From: Magnaporthiopsis rhizophila
Taxonomy: Eukaryota > Ascomycota > Sordariomycetes > Magnaporthales > Magnaporthaceae
Reading direction: 5' to 3'
Length of the DNA stretch: 64,000 nucleotides
Assembly (NCBI GenBank): GCA_003049465.1
Contig: PYSS01000004.1
Location: 128,722-192,721, forward strand
Below are positions 46,417 through 59,399 of the stretch, piece after piece. The translations under genes were made by a program, and so were the position numbers. The notes below the pieces were generated by a model that was not told where the DNA came from, did not search any database, and saw only the letters and a list, made by a program, of their open reading frames with translations. The first letter of the stretch is position 1. Each line of letters opens with the position of its first letter.

Positions 46417-47594
46417 ATGTCCGCGAGCCAAGATCAGAATGGTCTGCCACCCGATAACGGCGAGTTCTGGCTGTTCGGCTACGGGTTCGTTTCGTTCCTT
46501 TTTGTTGCACATGACGCGGCTCCTCTCCCGACTGCATCAAGACTCTCTCTCTAACAGTTTGTGTGGAAATATGTTCAATATAGGAGCCTGATATGGAAGC
46601 CGCCGCCACACTTTGGTAAGACGGGACGGGACCTACATGTGATGGCACTTGTGCGGAGAAAATGGGCTGCTTATCTTCAAGGCAGCCTTAGCCTACATAG
46701 AGTCTCCAACTGACCGGCTCATGGCTACCGGGAACGTCAGATCGGCGGATTCCCGGCTTCGTCACGGGCTACGTCCGGCGCTTCTGGCAGGTAAGTCTCA
46801 TATCACCACCACTTCTCCCATCATGTTTTGTATGAACCACGCTTGTCTCCGATTCTTTGCTTGATATCTAACATGCATTACAGGCGAGGTATGGTCAGCC
46901 TCATGACCCTCATGTCCATCATCTAAGTCTTTTGGGTCAAGCACGACCAAAAAAAAAAAAAAAAGAAAAGAAAACACAGAATGTCCAGACACAGCTAATC
47001 TAAACCTACACCTCCTTGACCTAAAATCCCCGCAGCCAAGACCACAGAGGGACGCCCACCAACCCCGGACGCGTCGTCACCCTCCTCGAGCGGTCCTACT
47101 GGGAGACCCTGACGGACCACCACGACACGGCCCCGAACAGGGTCTGGGGCACGGCCTACCGCATCCGGGCCGACAAGGTGGACGAGGTGAAGGAGTACCT
47201 CGACATCCGCGAGATCAACGGCTACACCATCCACTACACGCCCTTCCACCCGGCGCCGGCGGCCGCCGCCGACGGCGGTGGTCCCATCCGGACCTTGGTG
47301 TACATCGGCACCCCGGACAACGACCAGTTCGTCGGCCCACAGGACGTCCAGGCCCTAGCTGAGCACATCTACCGCTCCCACGGTCCCAGCGGCCCAAACA
47401 TCGACTACCTGCTGTCGCTGCACGACGCCCTCGAGGCGTTGAGCCCGGAGAGCGGCGACGAGCACGTCACCGACCTGGCCCGGCGCGTCCGCTTGTTGGC
47501 GGGTCGCACAACAAAGACACTCGCCGCCTGCGATGCTCCTCACGAATTCAAGCACTCAAAAGGCATAGAAGAGCAAGAAGAGACAGAGAAGTAG
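46417..47594 (+). CDS. ChaC-type gamma-glutamylcyclotransferase (glutathione-degrading)
   Basis: Five exons, 46417-46484, 46584-46615, 46741-46790, 46884-46888 (5 nt) and 47036-47594, give 237 aa. The join of exons 1-2 gives LFGYGSLIWKPPP, exons 2-3 give DRRIPGFVTGYVRRFWQ, and the 5-nt exon GCGAG supplies the Ala-Ser of QASQDHRGTP. These are hallmark ChaC motifs, so all four introns are well supported. The catalytic Glu is expected in LDIREINGY (Glu111). VYIGTPDNDQFVG and ELAxxI-like helices follow. ChaC enzymes cleave glutathione to 5-oxoproline and Cys-Gly in the cytosol. The last 40 residues are Glu/Lys-rich and outside the domain. The gene converges on the RRM gene. Confidence 0.93.
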
Positions 47595-48421
47595 CTTCGA
47601 CAGAAAGTAAAACAGCAGTTTAGAAGAATCAATGAAAAGGAGAGACATAGAATAGACTTTTCCCCCATCCTCATCAACATCGTTGGTCAAGACAAAGAAA
47701 GACTTTCCGCAACCAAACTTCTCGTTTGTCGTCATAACAGCAATTTTTCCGTCGTCGTGAGACCCCCCAACTCCTCCAACGTCTCCTGCCCTTACACACT
47801 CTTTCCTTAAGGTCCCTAGTATCTTCCCTTGAACGCAACGGTCAAACTCGTCGTGCCTGAGAATCATACAGCCACCCAATCTCCCGTTTCCCTCCCGAAC
47901 TCCAGATGAAGAAAGTTGAAAACAAGGCTCGACAGAAGACAAAAGTGTGTTGCGAGACCGAAAGCAAAAGGCACGACATATAGGGAGGCTGATACAGAGG
48001 TCCAAGATAAATAGGAAGAGAAGTCAAAAAAGTCAGGACATGTCAACGAAGAAACCCCCAGAGAAGAAAGAGCAAGGCAAGTGAATGAAGGAAACATATC
48101 GCACGACCACTTCCCCTCATAGAAAGTACCGACTCGGATGGCATTCGAAGTCGACGGCCGGTCTCGTTCATTTTGTCCGGCCTGCCTGTCGCGATCAAGG
48201 CACTGACGGACGGGTATCTTATCGCACCGCAAGCAAGAAGCCAGGGCAAAAGCTTTTCTTTATCAGCACACACACACTGCGAACTCGTCGGGTGTGGTAC
48301 TGGATAGAGATCGATCGAAAATGTGCGGCAACTTGCCGCCAGGCCCGGCCCATCGAAAGTCAGATGCGGCCGCCCCCTCAAGCAATCCTTAGCCTCGTTC
48401 CGGGCGCGGTCGTGGGAGTTA
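47595..48421. other. Convergent spacer (ChaC / RRM gene)
   Basis: This 0.83-kb stretch should contain the 3' UTRs of two converging genes. It is purine-rich on the plus strand at 47560-47660. No gene is supported. Confidence 0.5.
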
Positions 48422-49316
48422 TCAGTAACCAGGGCCACCCGGAGCTGCGTTCTGTTGCTGCTGAGGATGTTGGGGCTGCTGTCCAGGTTGAAGAGGCATC
48501 TGCGACGGGTCCGCATATACATATGGATTTGGGGCTCCGGCTGGCCATCCTTAGTTCGGCGTTAGCTTTTCCATACGGCCTTGGGGTGATCTTCACAACG
48601 AACCAACTCACCTTGAGCAGGCGGAGCGCCGTAGCCAGGGACCTGGGCCGGGTATCCACCGCGGCCGTAGGCTTGAGCATACATGTGCTGGCCCGGCATC
48701 TGGTACTGCTGGGGGTGGACCCCGTAGGGCATCTGCGTCATCTGTCCTGGAGCGATGTAGCCTCCGCCTCTCCCGCCGTAGCCGGCTGCCGGGCCTCCAC
48801 CTCGACTGCCGTATCCGCCTCTAGGGCCCGTGTCAGAGGCCTTGTCGACGCGGATGGTACGCCCGTCAAACCTAGGGAGGACTTGAGCATTAGAAATGAT
48901 TGTGTGGACGAAGCAGCCACTATCAGAGCAGACGGCCTCAGAGAAGGATGACCTGGGACTGAAGTTCCATACTCAACGTTGTTCATGGCATTGATGGCCC
49001 TCTGGGCATCCTCCTCGTTGGTGTATCGCACAAAGCCAAACCCGCGGCTGCGGCCCGTGTCCCTGTCCTTAACAACCACCTGCAGAAGTTCTCCAAGGTT
49101 AGTCCGGAATCGAGATGGAAGCTGGTTGGAGATCTTGACGCACGGCTTCTTCCACAACCCCGAACTCTTCGAACTTCTGGCGGAGGATGATCTCTTCCGT
49201 ATGCCATGCAAGGCCTCTGAACCGGATGTAAGCAAAGATGGATTTCCGCTGAAGATTGCCTCTCCCTGGCCGCGAACTTGGGGACTTGTGACTTACCCGA
49301 TGAAAAGCTTGGACAT
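48422..49316 (-). CDS. Glycine-rich RRM RNA-binding protein
   Basis: Five exons on the minus strand (49297-49316, 49144-49216, 48973-49079, 48612-48871, 48422-48549) give 195 aa. The four introns are GT-AG with matching phases. One RRM spans residues 1-78: RNP2 is KLFIGGLAW, rebuilt across intron 1, and RNP1 is RGFGFVRY. It is followed by a Gly/Arg/Tyr/Gln/Pro-rich tail (RGGYGSRGGGPAAGYGGRGG, then QPGQQPQHPQQQQ). Size and layout match the small cold- or stress-inducible GRP/CIRBP-like RNA-binding proteins, which bind mRNA and shuttle between nucleus and cytoplasm. The tail carries RGG boxes that could be methylated. The region upstream on the coding strand is long and pyrimidine-rich, as for strongly expressed genes. 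Confidence 0.93.
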
Positions 49317-52300
49317 TGTTGATGATAGTGGTGAATAGGATCACGAAAGTAGCTGCTCTCGAGTCTGGATTCTTCCGTCTCACCACTTCCTCGGTCTCTT
49401 TTCTCACATGTATACCGAGTCAGCCGTATGCCAAAAACCCAATAGCGAGGCCTCACGTCGCCTCCGGAACGCCGGGCCGCGTAGCAAGCCAGCGTTTGAA
49501 ATAAACAGGACGATGTTTCGGAGGCAAATGCCTCCATACGAAGGTAATATGAGCGCGTAAGGGGAGATTAGGGGAGGAGAATCGCACGTGGAAAGTCTGC
49601 TTGATGTCGAGGACAGCTTAATGTCCGCAGACCGGCGCTTCGGCTAAAGCAAGCGCGAACGTTTGGGTAAGTCGATGGACTACCGAGAAGGGAGGCGGAG
49701 AAAAGGGGGCGCGAGAGAGGGTTCGGGCACTTCCACTAGACGAGGGCTTGCGGGCAGATGGGAAAAGGGGCCTCCAATGGCTGACAGCTTCGCGCGCTGG
49801 CTTAGGCTCGGATCGAAAAGGGCTTGTGGGCGTGGTTCGATAAAAGGAGAGGCTGTTTGCGCTCTCGGTGTGCCGTGTCGACAAAGAGATGGATGCTCGA
49901 AAGAAGCAGGCGAGCGTCTGGGTAGGCAGACAGGGTAGTACCAACCGTTCGGAAGGGCTGAAAGGCTGTAAGGAGCAGTCTAGCCTCAAGAGGGCAGGCA
50001 CGAAGTGTTTGGCGCCCGGAGGCGGGAGGACAAGTGTACCAGCTGCAATTTTCCGTGCCCAGGGGGAGTGTCCGAGGAGCTAGCCGTGGAGGGAATGGAT
50101 GGCGCTCAATGGCTTGCGGCTGTGCGTGCGGCGTCAAGAAGATCTGTTGGCTTACCTTCAAAGATTCTCGTGTGTCCCTTCTTTGTCGAAACACGCTCGG
50201 ATGGATGGAGTTGGAAGAGCAAAGAGGCGCGCAAGGGAGATGGATCGTCCTCTGTCGAATGTGTCGGAAGAGAACAGGCACGGGAGACGCTCGAAGGCGA
50301 AAGTTGAGGGAAGGCACGTTGCCAAAGTGGGAAAAGGTTTGCAGCCTTGGATCCCACGCCTGCAAGCCACTAGCAAACAGGCAAGCACCGCGACTGGAAA
50401 AGCGGCCGGGTAGGCGGGGTAGGTGTGTGCCTCACCTGTGGCGACGGAGGGAAGGGGCGGTCGAGGATTGCTGCAGACGGAAAGAGGTGGTGGGTGTGGG
50501 CGGGTTCCAGCCAGACAAAGCAAGGCCGTGCTTAGTCCGCGTGGTAATGGATCTGTCAGGCCCTGCCTATAGCAACCACAGGAGCTGGAAAAGTACCGAG
50601 CCACCCAAGCCCGACGTCGGTGTGGGCGCCTGCAACCGACAGCTTATGAAGTGATGACTGATCTCTGTTGATGGGAGTACTGTGGACAGTACGTCTACCA
50701 ACCGACGCCGTCACCAGTACCTAGGTACAGCTAGGAGGGCAGGGCAGCTTGGCTGCCACGAGTCGGTCGGTGTTGAAGGAAGAAGCCTGTGATGCGGGCG
50801 TCCGTTCGCTTTGGGGTGTGGTTTTGTGACGCCGGCACAGCAGGAGCTACGCAGCGCAGCCTAGGATCTATGTACCTTGGGTAGGTATCGAACGTGGCCA
50901 GCGGCGTTGCGGTACCTGCGCACGCTCTGCTTTGTGGTGTATTAGACTCGAGACTGTAATCGGAGAGAGCCAAAGACAGGACAGGATGGTACCCAAATAC
51001 AGAAGTTGGGGCCAGGGGTCCGCCGTCCAACGCTGCTAGCTCTGATGCGTGTCTCCGATTATGTACCGACTCAATGCCTGCAGTTAACAACAGACGGAAC
51101 CGGGCGATGGCCAAGTTTAGGAGAGTTTAACGATGGGTCAAAGAGATGGATGGAAAAATAAAATAAAATAAAATAAAAAACGGCCGATGTGGTGGACCCG
51201 GCACATTCGGATTTATATGTTCTTTTTTCTGTATAGCCGCCCCAAGACCCTTCCCCTCGCCGCATGGTCAACAGATATGGTCAGCCTCAGTCATCGGCAG
51301 ACATATTCGCCGGCCAAGTCGCCCCCTCCACCGTGTTGGGCGTTCTCTACAAAGCATCAACACGGCCGACCGCCTCCGCGTTCATGGCCCGGGGGTAGGT
51401 CGCCATCGCCAGCCTGGTGGGATTTACTGGCTGCATGGAGCTCCATAAGCTCGGGCACGCAAATAGGAAGAACTTGTGGGCCCTACCGACATCCATGCTA
51501 TCCGTATAACAAATACCCAGACACCCGCGTGCCTGCTGCCGGCACTCTGTAAAGTATTAGGCAGACAGGGTGGACGGGGAAGGAGCCGGCATGAACATGC
51601 TCCTTGTCTGGCATGTCTGGCCCCATCCATTCACGCCCATGCACGACAGGCAGGTCGCCCCCTATAGGCGAGGAGGCGGCCCGTCCAGAGGAGATACATG
51701 GCTGGTGCCGGTCGTCCGTGATGTGACGGGAACGCTCCCTGGCTGGCTGAACTGACTGGCTCTTCTTTCTGGTTGGTAGCGACGAGGGGGGTGGTAATTT
51801 GGGCTGGCGCGGGTCTTGGTCGACGCCCAGGCACGAACAACGCTAGTGGTCGATTACCAGGATACGTCACTGGTGAGCTTTTTGGAGTCTTGCCTAAAAC
51901 GGCGTGGTGGCTGCCCACCCCATGTTCCGACCAGCATGATTGAGGCAGCAGGGTTGACCCCCAAACAAGCATCAAACAGGCGAAGAAAACGCAACGGCTG
52001 CCCACGGCTGCCCCACACCGGACCGGGTCCTCAACAAGAGCCACGAGCCAAACAGAATGCAGCGACAACCGCGGTTTTCTGGAGGCGGGTGAGGGAGCCC
52101 CTCTCCCGTCCGCCCGTCGGCAGTAGGCAGCGGGTATGTCTCGCCGAAAAAGGATACCTGAGCACAGGAGCCATGCGGTATACGGGTCAACAGCTGCTGC
52201 GTACCCGGGAGGGTGCCTGCCTCTAGGCATCGAGAGGTTGACACCTTGTTGGCATCCACTGATAGTAGCTGGTTCAAGTGAGGGACAGCCAACCATGAGG

Positions 52301-52978
52301 CTGAACGGGCAGAAGCCTCGTTCCACCCTACCCCTACCTTCCTTGCTCACTGGATGAAAGAGTGTGACGGGATTCAGAAACATGAGCCAATTGACAGTTT
52401 GGCCAATTTAGAACCAGACCGGGCGCATTACGTTTCCGACCGCTCTTTGACCGCTCCACGAAACTATCCGCAAATCCTTCCGGGTAGTGCATGACCGGGC
52501 CAAGTGCATTCTATCGTGAACACCTAGATAGACGGTGGTAGCGGGCACGAAAAGCTGAGTGTTGCACCATGGATCACACATTCATCGTCCCTCATGCCAT
52601 GCTTTGCCGATAATAGGTCGGATAAGAGACCGCCCAAGCATTTTGTTGGGCCGAGCTGCCTCCATACCGGCCACCTAGTCGTTTCCGAGTTTCCGATCCG
52701 GCGCTTGCTGGTCCCAAGGCGGTTGGTCAACCGTAGTCTCTATTTCCTGCGTGACACCGAGATAGGAATGCAACTCGGTGGCACCAATGACACCGGGAAG
52801 GGACCTTCTTTACAGACATTGGCAAAGGTGCCCAAAACAGCCGTCCCATGCGACCTCGCCAGGTCAACAACGGTCAGAAGAGACGGTAAGGAGTAATAGT
52901 CCAGCACCCACGTGGATAGCAGGAAGTCCGAGAACCCCTGACCCACGCCCTCATCGTGGAGCGTTTATTTGGTGTTTT

Positions 52979-53011
<33 letters not shown>

Positions 53012-56000
53012 TTTTCTCGCTTATGGTAACAAGCACCGCAATGCAACCTAGCCTTCAGACGACAGAAAGATGGATCTATATTGGCAGTGATTAGTTGCAA
53101 GGATGCTGCGCTATCGGACCGCAGTCGTCCTTGGCTTGAACCCTCGCAACCCACCAGCAGTCAAGTGTGATTCGAGTTCCGAGGGGCCGGAAGGAGGACG
53201 GAAGGAGGACAGAAAGAGGGCAAAAAGTCGAGAAATCAATAGTTAAGAAGGTACCTAGCTGGTACTTGCGTGCACCTGATGATTCCATAGATCCACATCC
53301 ACCATCTCCGTTGCTATACTTTGGATTAGCAGTATCTCAAAGCACTTACCGAGTTGGCAATTATAGCCGGTCAAGGTGACCATCAACCGACCCCCGTCGT
53401 CCATTCTAGGATCCACAAAGCGAGTCGTCAACGCCCGTATGTCCATACAACCGGGCGACCATGCTCGACCGCCAGCGCCCCACCCACAGCGAGACAGTGG
53501 GATGCGTGGGGCACAATGCACATCTAGCTGGGGCCCTTGTGAGAGGCCAAGAGGGAACAGCGGGGATCCAATGGAACGCTCGACGAGTCCATGTTGGGTT
53601 CTATGCTATAAATGGGATGGATAGCTATCGGCTGGGCTGGCTGGGGGCTGGGAACTGGCATCACATCCTCTGCGGCAACGGGGCCGGTGACTCCATGTCT
53701 GCCGCGGCCCTTGACAGACAGCACCAATCGCCTATGCATCCTGGCGAATGCACACTCATCTCTAGCCTTTGACTGGCGGCTTTACCCTTACCAGGGGACC
53801 CGAAAGTCAAGCGACCCAGGCGAATCGCCCGATAGCATCAATGCCCACCAGTAGGAGGCGGACAGGAACTTGACGTCGCCTTTGAAGTCAATCAGGGATC
53901 GACGCAATGCCTGCACAGCTCCCAGGGATTTACACTCATCCGGCTGGATGCAGCCGTTCCGCCACGTCACAACCAGAGCTGAAACCTGGGGTGCGAACAG
54001 GGTCAAGAGTGAAGATTGCGTTTTGGTATGTGTCACGCGTTCTTTTCAACATAGTAGGAGTGTGTTCATAATGGTAGCAACGAAGGATTACAAGTAAAAA
54101 AAAAAAAAAGAGAATATACAGCAAAGATTGTACCTTCTCCATACCTTTTCACAAAAGAAAGAGAAGAAAAGAAAAATAGGCGGGTGTGTTCCAAGGAGCT
54201 TCGGAGAATTAACCGACAACCTAGCCCCTTGCGACCGAGATGGCATTGCTCCACAGGCGCAGAGCCGCAGGCCTGCAGCCAAAACCCGCACCTATCTGTG
54301 TAACCTTGGCGGGCACAACCGCCCGCCGCTGAGAGCCTCTCCTTGTTTTCTTTTTTACCTTTTTCTATCAACCGGGTAGGAACAACCGAGCCTTGGTGGT
54401 AGACATCAGGCTTGAGCTCCATCCATGCCAAGAGCATTCATCCATTTGTCAGCTCTCCCATGCTGGACGGGTGGTGTGCAAGCCGTGCCCCTGAGGCCGA
54501 AATGGCCATGGCTGACAAAGTAGGGACGCGGCCCTTGGCTTGTCTGCCAGCGCTGGAACTCGCCTCCCACGAACTCCCGTTCGCATGCCGCCCCTATCAT
54601 GTGATCTTGAACATGGATTTTGTTTAGCGAGAAAACCCTCGCTGTCGGCACTACTACCCCACAATAAAGCCAGCACCAGAACCGAGCTGATGCATCGATT
54701 CCTGCGGCCGGTCGGAACCGTCACGGCTCAGTATCACGCGTGCGGCCCGATTCGGTACCGGGGCAGACATTGAGCCGCCTGCCTGCCCGCATTGGACCAA
54801 AAAAAGAAACGTGTCTGGGAATTTGCCACGGCGTGCCGAGTTCGATACTCAAAAGGTAAAGTTTCGCCTGAAGGGACTCGGCGAATGTCGAATCGCCGAG
54901 AATGATCACCTCAAAAGCCATCTACCCATGTACCTCCCCAACCCGTACCTCATACCTGGTACCTACCTAGGTACCTACCTACCTAGGCACATAAATATTG
55001 AGTAATTCGTATGCTGTGTGTTCTGGAGCGGGAGTGGGGGTGCAAACTGACGTGGTACCCAGCTGGCCGGCGCAGATCTCAATATCTCCCCAGAAGCTCT
55101 CAGACGGCCACCACCGACAGGAAGACACCGGCCTCGGGAACTCATCTGAATTCCGTGATAGTCGCCATGCATTGAAACGTGGGCCAATGCCTCAAACTGA
55201 TCAACAGGTACGTACCATGTACCCAGAGCTATTCTGAGACACGGCTTGCCAATGCAGGTGCAGGACTGGCGAACTGCGGGGTACGTGCAGATCCCAGATG
55301 CAAGCGCAGGGGGGTTTGGGTTTGGTGGAGCACTTTGCGGTTTCCCTCAGGCTCGGGACTCTTGAAGCGAAGCTGTCACGGCAGGTAGATTGTGAAGCTG
55401 GATGGAAACACTGAAGCTTGCGATTCTACTGCATGCTTCTTCAGTCATTGAAAAATTACATCTTACACAACGAACGAAGGCGAGCTGGGCGAGGTTTTTT
55501 TTTGGCCTTCGATTTTCGTTGCTTGCCTGCTTACCACCCAAGCATCATAGTAACATCCTTCACACGTTCCCCGCACCTTCGTTTTACTTCTACCCAAAGG
55601 GACCAGAGATTGGGTCCTATCACACCAAGTTGCAAAGCCCATCATGCCGTTCCGCGGATCCCAGGCTTTTGTGTGATAGGCAACAGCGTACATGCCTTTT
55701 TGGAGATCGTCCCCAAGGCAGCCGAAGGAGGGCCACTGGCAGACGATCCCAGGCAAAGCCCGGGAGACGTGAGGCCTGATACCTCTCACTACCCACATTT
55801 TGCCCGTCACGCCAATAGAGCCATGTGGCACATACATGCGCACCATATGTGCGGCAGATCCAAACACGGGAGAGGGCACGAGGTGTGGACTGCGGAATAC
55901 ATCTACAAGATGTGCAACCGGAGGGCGGAAGGGTAAAAGGAGGTACCTTCCTATCAAACCAGGGAGGTGCACTCGCTCTGTATGGATGCCTTCCATAGCT

Positions 56001-56130
56001 GCCTGGTGCTTTCCTTACCCGACTTGCCCCAAGTGGAAGGCGCCAATGGGTTGTATCCTATCGATCTTGAGCACACCCTAGGCCCGCGGTCGAAAAAACG
56101 GGTACTTGATTCACCGTCTACCGGGTAGGC

Positions 56131-56161
<31 letters not shown>

Positions 56162-57110
56162 AGCAGTATTGACCCGGTAGGCACATAGGTAGGTAGGGAC
56201 CTCAGCAGGTACCTTAGGCAGGTAGAGTTGAGAGCTCGGTCGGTCCACACCAGTAATGAAGAGCGACGGAAGGCCCTGGCAAGCATTGGTAGTTAACGCT
56301 GGCAGGAATAGCTGGTCCATCATCCGCCACCACTTCTTCTGGCATGTCTTGCCGCTCGAATTCTATACGGCAAAAGCCAGAGAGCTCTACCAAATTTCAC
56401 ATAGCACGTAGACCGGTCTGCGTAGTATCTAATTGAAATAGGTGACGAGAGGTTTCCGTGGATCGACTCTAGACATAGCTCGAGCTGCAAGCAAGCGCCC
56501 GTGTGGATATTCTATCCCTTCACGGATGGATTTGGACGGGCTGCTCGACGAGGACTCGGTCATACTGTCGCGCAAAATCCCCCCGAGTCTCTCTGCCCAT
56601 CTGGTGCCTTGACTTCCCCAGAGAATACCAGACCATGGCTCGACTTTGGGTGGGTAGCAGCTGTAACTTCCACGTACCTCATGACAGGCAGCCGCGGCCG
56701 ATGGGTGGTCATATGATTGCTAAGTGCAGATTCGAGCGTACCTGCCCAGGTGGCGTCGAGGCGGACAGGCAGGTCCAACCCATCTAGTACGTTGTCCCAG
56801 CCGCTCCTTCCCTGGATACCACTCAACAAATCGTAGGTAAGCACTCTAATAGCGCGTAGGGCGGCAGTAAAGGAAACACGACGCAATCCGACACCAATGG
56901 TGCAAGACTCCCGTCCCTTGACGCTAGAATCTCCCCTCCCACGGCGAGTCTTCACATCTCCAACATCATGTCCTCGTAGTTCTCGTTTACGATTCCGCCA
57001 GGTCGGCCATATTGCCTCTAATCTTTACTTTCTCCCCTGTTTCCGCTGCTACCTTCCCGTCTGCTGCCGCCTCTCCATAGACGGACCGATACCAGAGACG
57101 CTCACAGACA
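49317..57110. other. Second gene-poor region (7.8 kb)
   Basis: No supported gene between the divergent RRM gene and the 626-aa orphan. The first 1.3 kb is C- and T-rich on the minus strand, fitting an RRM promoter and leader. T runs occur at 52975-53015 (nearly pure) and 56135-56161. TACCTAGG-type clusters lie near 50718, 54951-54988 and 56180-56225. A TATAAAT sits near 53607. Frames are short, share no domain and do not join by splicing, so untranslated RNA genes cannot be excluded. Confidence 0.5.
54951..54988. repeat. Cluster of TACCTAGGTA-type palindromic words
   Basis: CCTAGGTACCTACCTACCTAGG-like arrangement built from overlapping TACC and CCTAGG units, largely its own reverse complement. 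Related words appear near 23715, 35689, 46334, 50718 and 56180, always outside coding exons. Confidence 0.6.
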
Positions 57111-59120
57111 ATGCTTTCAAACAGAGACCGGGAATTACTTCCGAGTATCTCTCAGGACAAAGTGAATAGATGGCTTAGAGAGACCAGGCCAGCCAGCTCT
57201 GGAAATGACTTTCCTCCCGACGTTCGAAGCGAAGACCGTGTTCGCAACACCACCCGATCCCCCGCTCGCGGTGGCGCTCAACAGCGAACGAGCCGTTATC
57301 ATCGTCCGGACGCCTCCCCTGATCACCAACACGAGTCCAGCAGGAGGAAAAGACGACGCAGGGATGAATCACAGCTTTCAAGCGACTCTTCGGATCAGGA
57401 ACGGCGTCCTCGACGAGAACAACGGCCGACCGATGGTTTCGATCCAGCCCATCACGATGAGCGGCGTCGAGAGGGGCGAGGCTATGCGCACGAAACAGAT
57501 AGACATCGTTCATCGAAGGAGAAGCGCAGACGCCAAGAGCATTCCCCTCCTGCACCGGATGACCGCTTCGAGAAGGCAACCAGATCCAAAACTCGCGAGG
57601 ATCGATACGACACGCATCGCGAAGCCGACCAAAAGAGGCGTCACTCGGCAAAGCAAAAGGGGGACAGCGCGAGTAGGGGATACCACCCCACCAAACATAT
57701 GTCACAATTCCAGCGCCCATCCAATGTTATGGCGAACTTCAAATCCGACCGTATCCTGACCGATCATATCACTCTAGTAGGTTGCACCTTTGCATTTTAT
57801 TATATGCCCTGATGGGTTTAATTCCCACGCTGATTCTAATCCACACAAAGAAGCCTCCAGATCCGGACAAAGTTGGAAGACGTCCAGGTAAGCCAGATTT
57901 ACCCATATTCCTCCTGGTACGTTTTGATGCTGACTGCCGCAGTCAACCTGGAGTCCTTCGAGGCAGTCCCGGAGACAGCGCAGAAAAACGCGCTGTCTGC
58001 GTCCCGAGCTCGGCGCCGAAGGCGGGAAGATCGTGAGAGCGAGCAGGTTACTGCGTTCTTCAGGGAAGCGCGGCTTAGCCTCCGCGGTCACCGGATCGGG
58101 ACAACAGCACCGGCTTCGAATGCGAGTTCCCGAGAGTCGCCATCCTTGAGCAGATCCGAATTGCTTCAGAGACTCGAGCGTTTGCCGCAGGGGAGCGAGA
58201 CGCCACCTCCCAAGTTGTCGGCGCCATCGGGGGGTTCGAAACAACATGTCGGCCAATCTCCAGCTGTGACGTACCGGGATCAAGGTGTTGCGATAGAACA
58301 AGGCTTGAAGGCGAAGAGCCCACCGCCACTGCAGAGCACCCTCCCCGCAAGAGCATCAGGCAACAATCTAGATGAGGAAGCACCCCTTCAGGCACGCTCC
58401 CAAGAAACGGCTCGCCCGCCAATGCCTGTCGAGCAACAACACCAAGAGCCACCTGCGCGCCCAATATCACCAAAATGGAGATTCAACTTGGCAGAGAGGC
58501 TCCAAGAATGTGTTGACAACCCGGAATTTTCGCTGCCTGTCGGCGCCGACGAGTACTTGGGGTACGATGAAGCCTCTACCCGAGGAGGGCTTTGCGGATA
58601 CTCTCCAATGACGCCAGTCAGCGAGCAGCAAAGATACCAAAGATCCCTAAGCCAAGTCAACGAGCACGTGTCCCACCATCTCGCCGCTGAGCCTGAATTG
58701 ATAAGACCGAGGCCTCCGAGTATCCCCGTTCCGCTCCAAGCACCTGGACATTTGTTCTCCGGAATGAATACAGGGTTCTATGGGAGCCGCGCAAGTGAGC
58801 TTGGCCAGTTCGAGAGTACCGCGAGACACTCGTCTTTGCTAGAAGCACCTGCAGTCAGCAGCCCAACATACCTGCAGCATTCGGACGACGCGACGGTATC
58901 ATGGAGGTCCCGACCGAGCACCACGCAAAGACCCGACAAGCGTGAGGCAATGGCGAAGTTCATCTTGGACAATGAGAGGGCGGTCTATGGCAGGGATGCG
59001 TCTGGTTATGGCCCCGGGCCGGCGGCCTACGACGATCCAGTGCAGACGGACACGAATAGTCCCCGCGAGGTGGAGGGCCGAGAATGGGGAGCCTCGGCCT
59101 TTGGATCCAGTTCCATGTAG
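57111..59120 (+). CDS. Hypothetical fungal protein with basic, RS/RD-like N-terminus
   Basis: Three exons, 57111-57776, 57851-57887 (37 nt) and 57943-59120, give 626 aa. Introns have GTAGGT and GTAAGC donors and AG acceptors. The second join restores RRPVNLESFEAVPETAQ. Residues 1-190 are rich in Arg, Asp, Ser, Glu and Lys (RRKRRRRDESQLSSDSSDQE), which suggests a nuclear protein. A short possibly helical unit (LESFEAVPETAQKNALSASR followed by ARRRRREDRESEQVTAFF) sits in the middle. The rest is Pro/Ser/Gln-rich, and the end has KREAMAKFILDNERAVYGRD. I do not recognise the family and propose no function. The gene converges on the Hep_59-type gene 279 bp away. Confidence 0.75.
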
Positions 59121-59399
59121 GGAAGGAATCGGTAAACCCGGGGCTTATCGCCAGGCCTGTCACTGCCGGCGAGTTTTTGGACCACAAATACAGTTACCGG
59201 AGTGTAATTAGATGAATTTTTTTGCTTTTCTTTCTCTCTCCGTCACCTAGCACGGATGGTGGATTGAGACATGTTCTTATAATAGAGACGAGAGACCACA
59301 AACAGATACTGATAAACAAAGAAATGCAGGAGCTCTTGGCAGGGCGAAACATGCAATCATTTCTAAAAGAAAAAAGGAAGAGCGCATCAAAGGCCGTGA

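Noticed and set aside
51631..52383. Minus-strand frame of 250 codons
   Set aside because: No recognisable domain and unlike codon use of neighbouring real genes.
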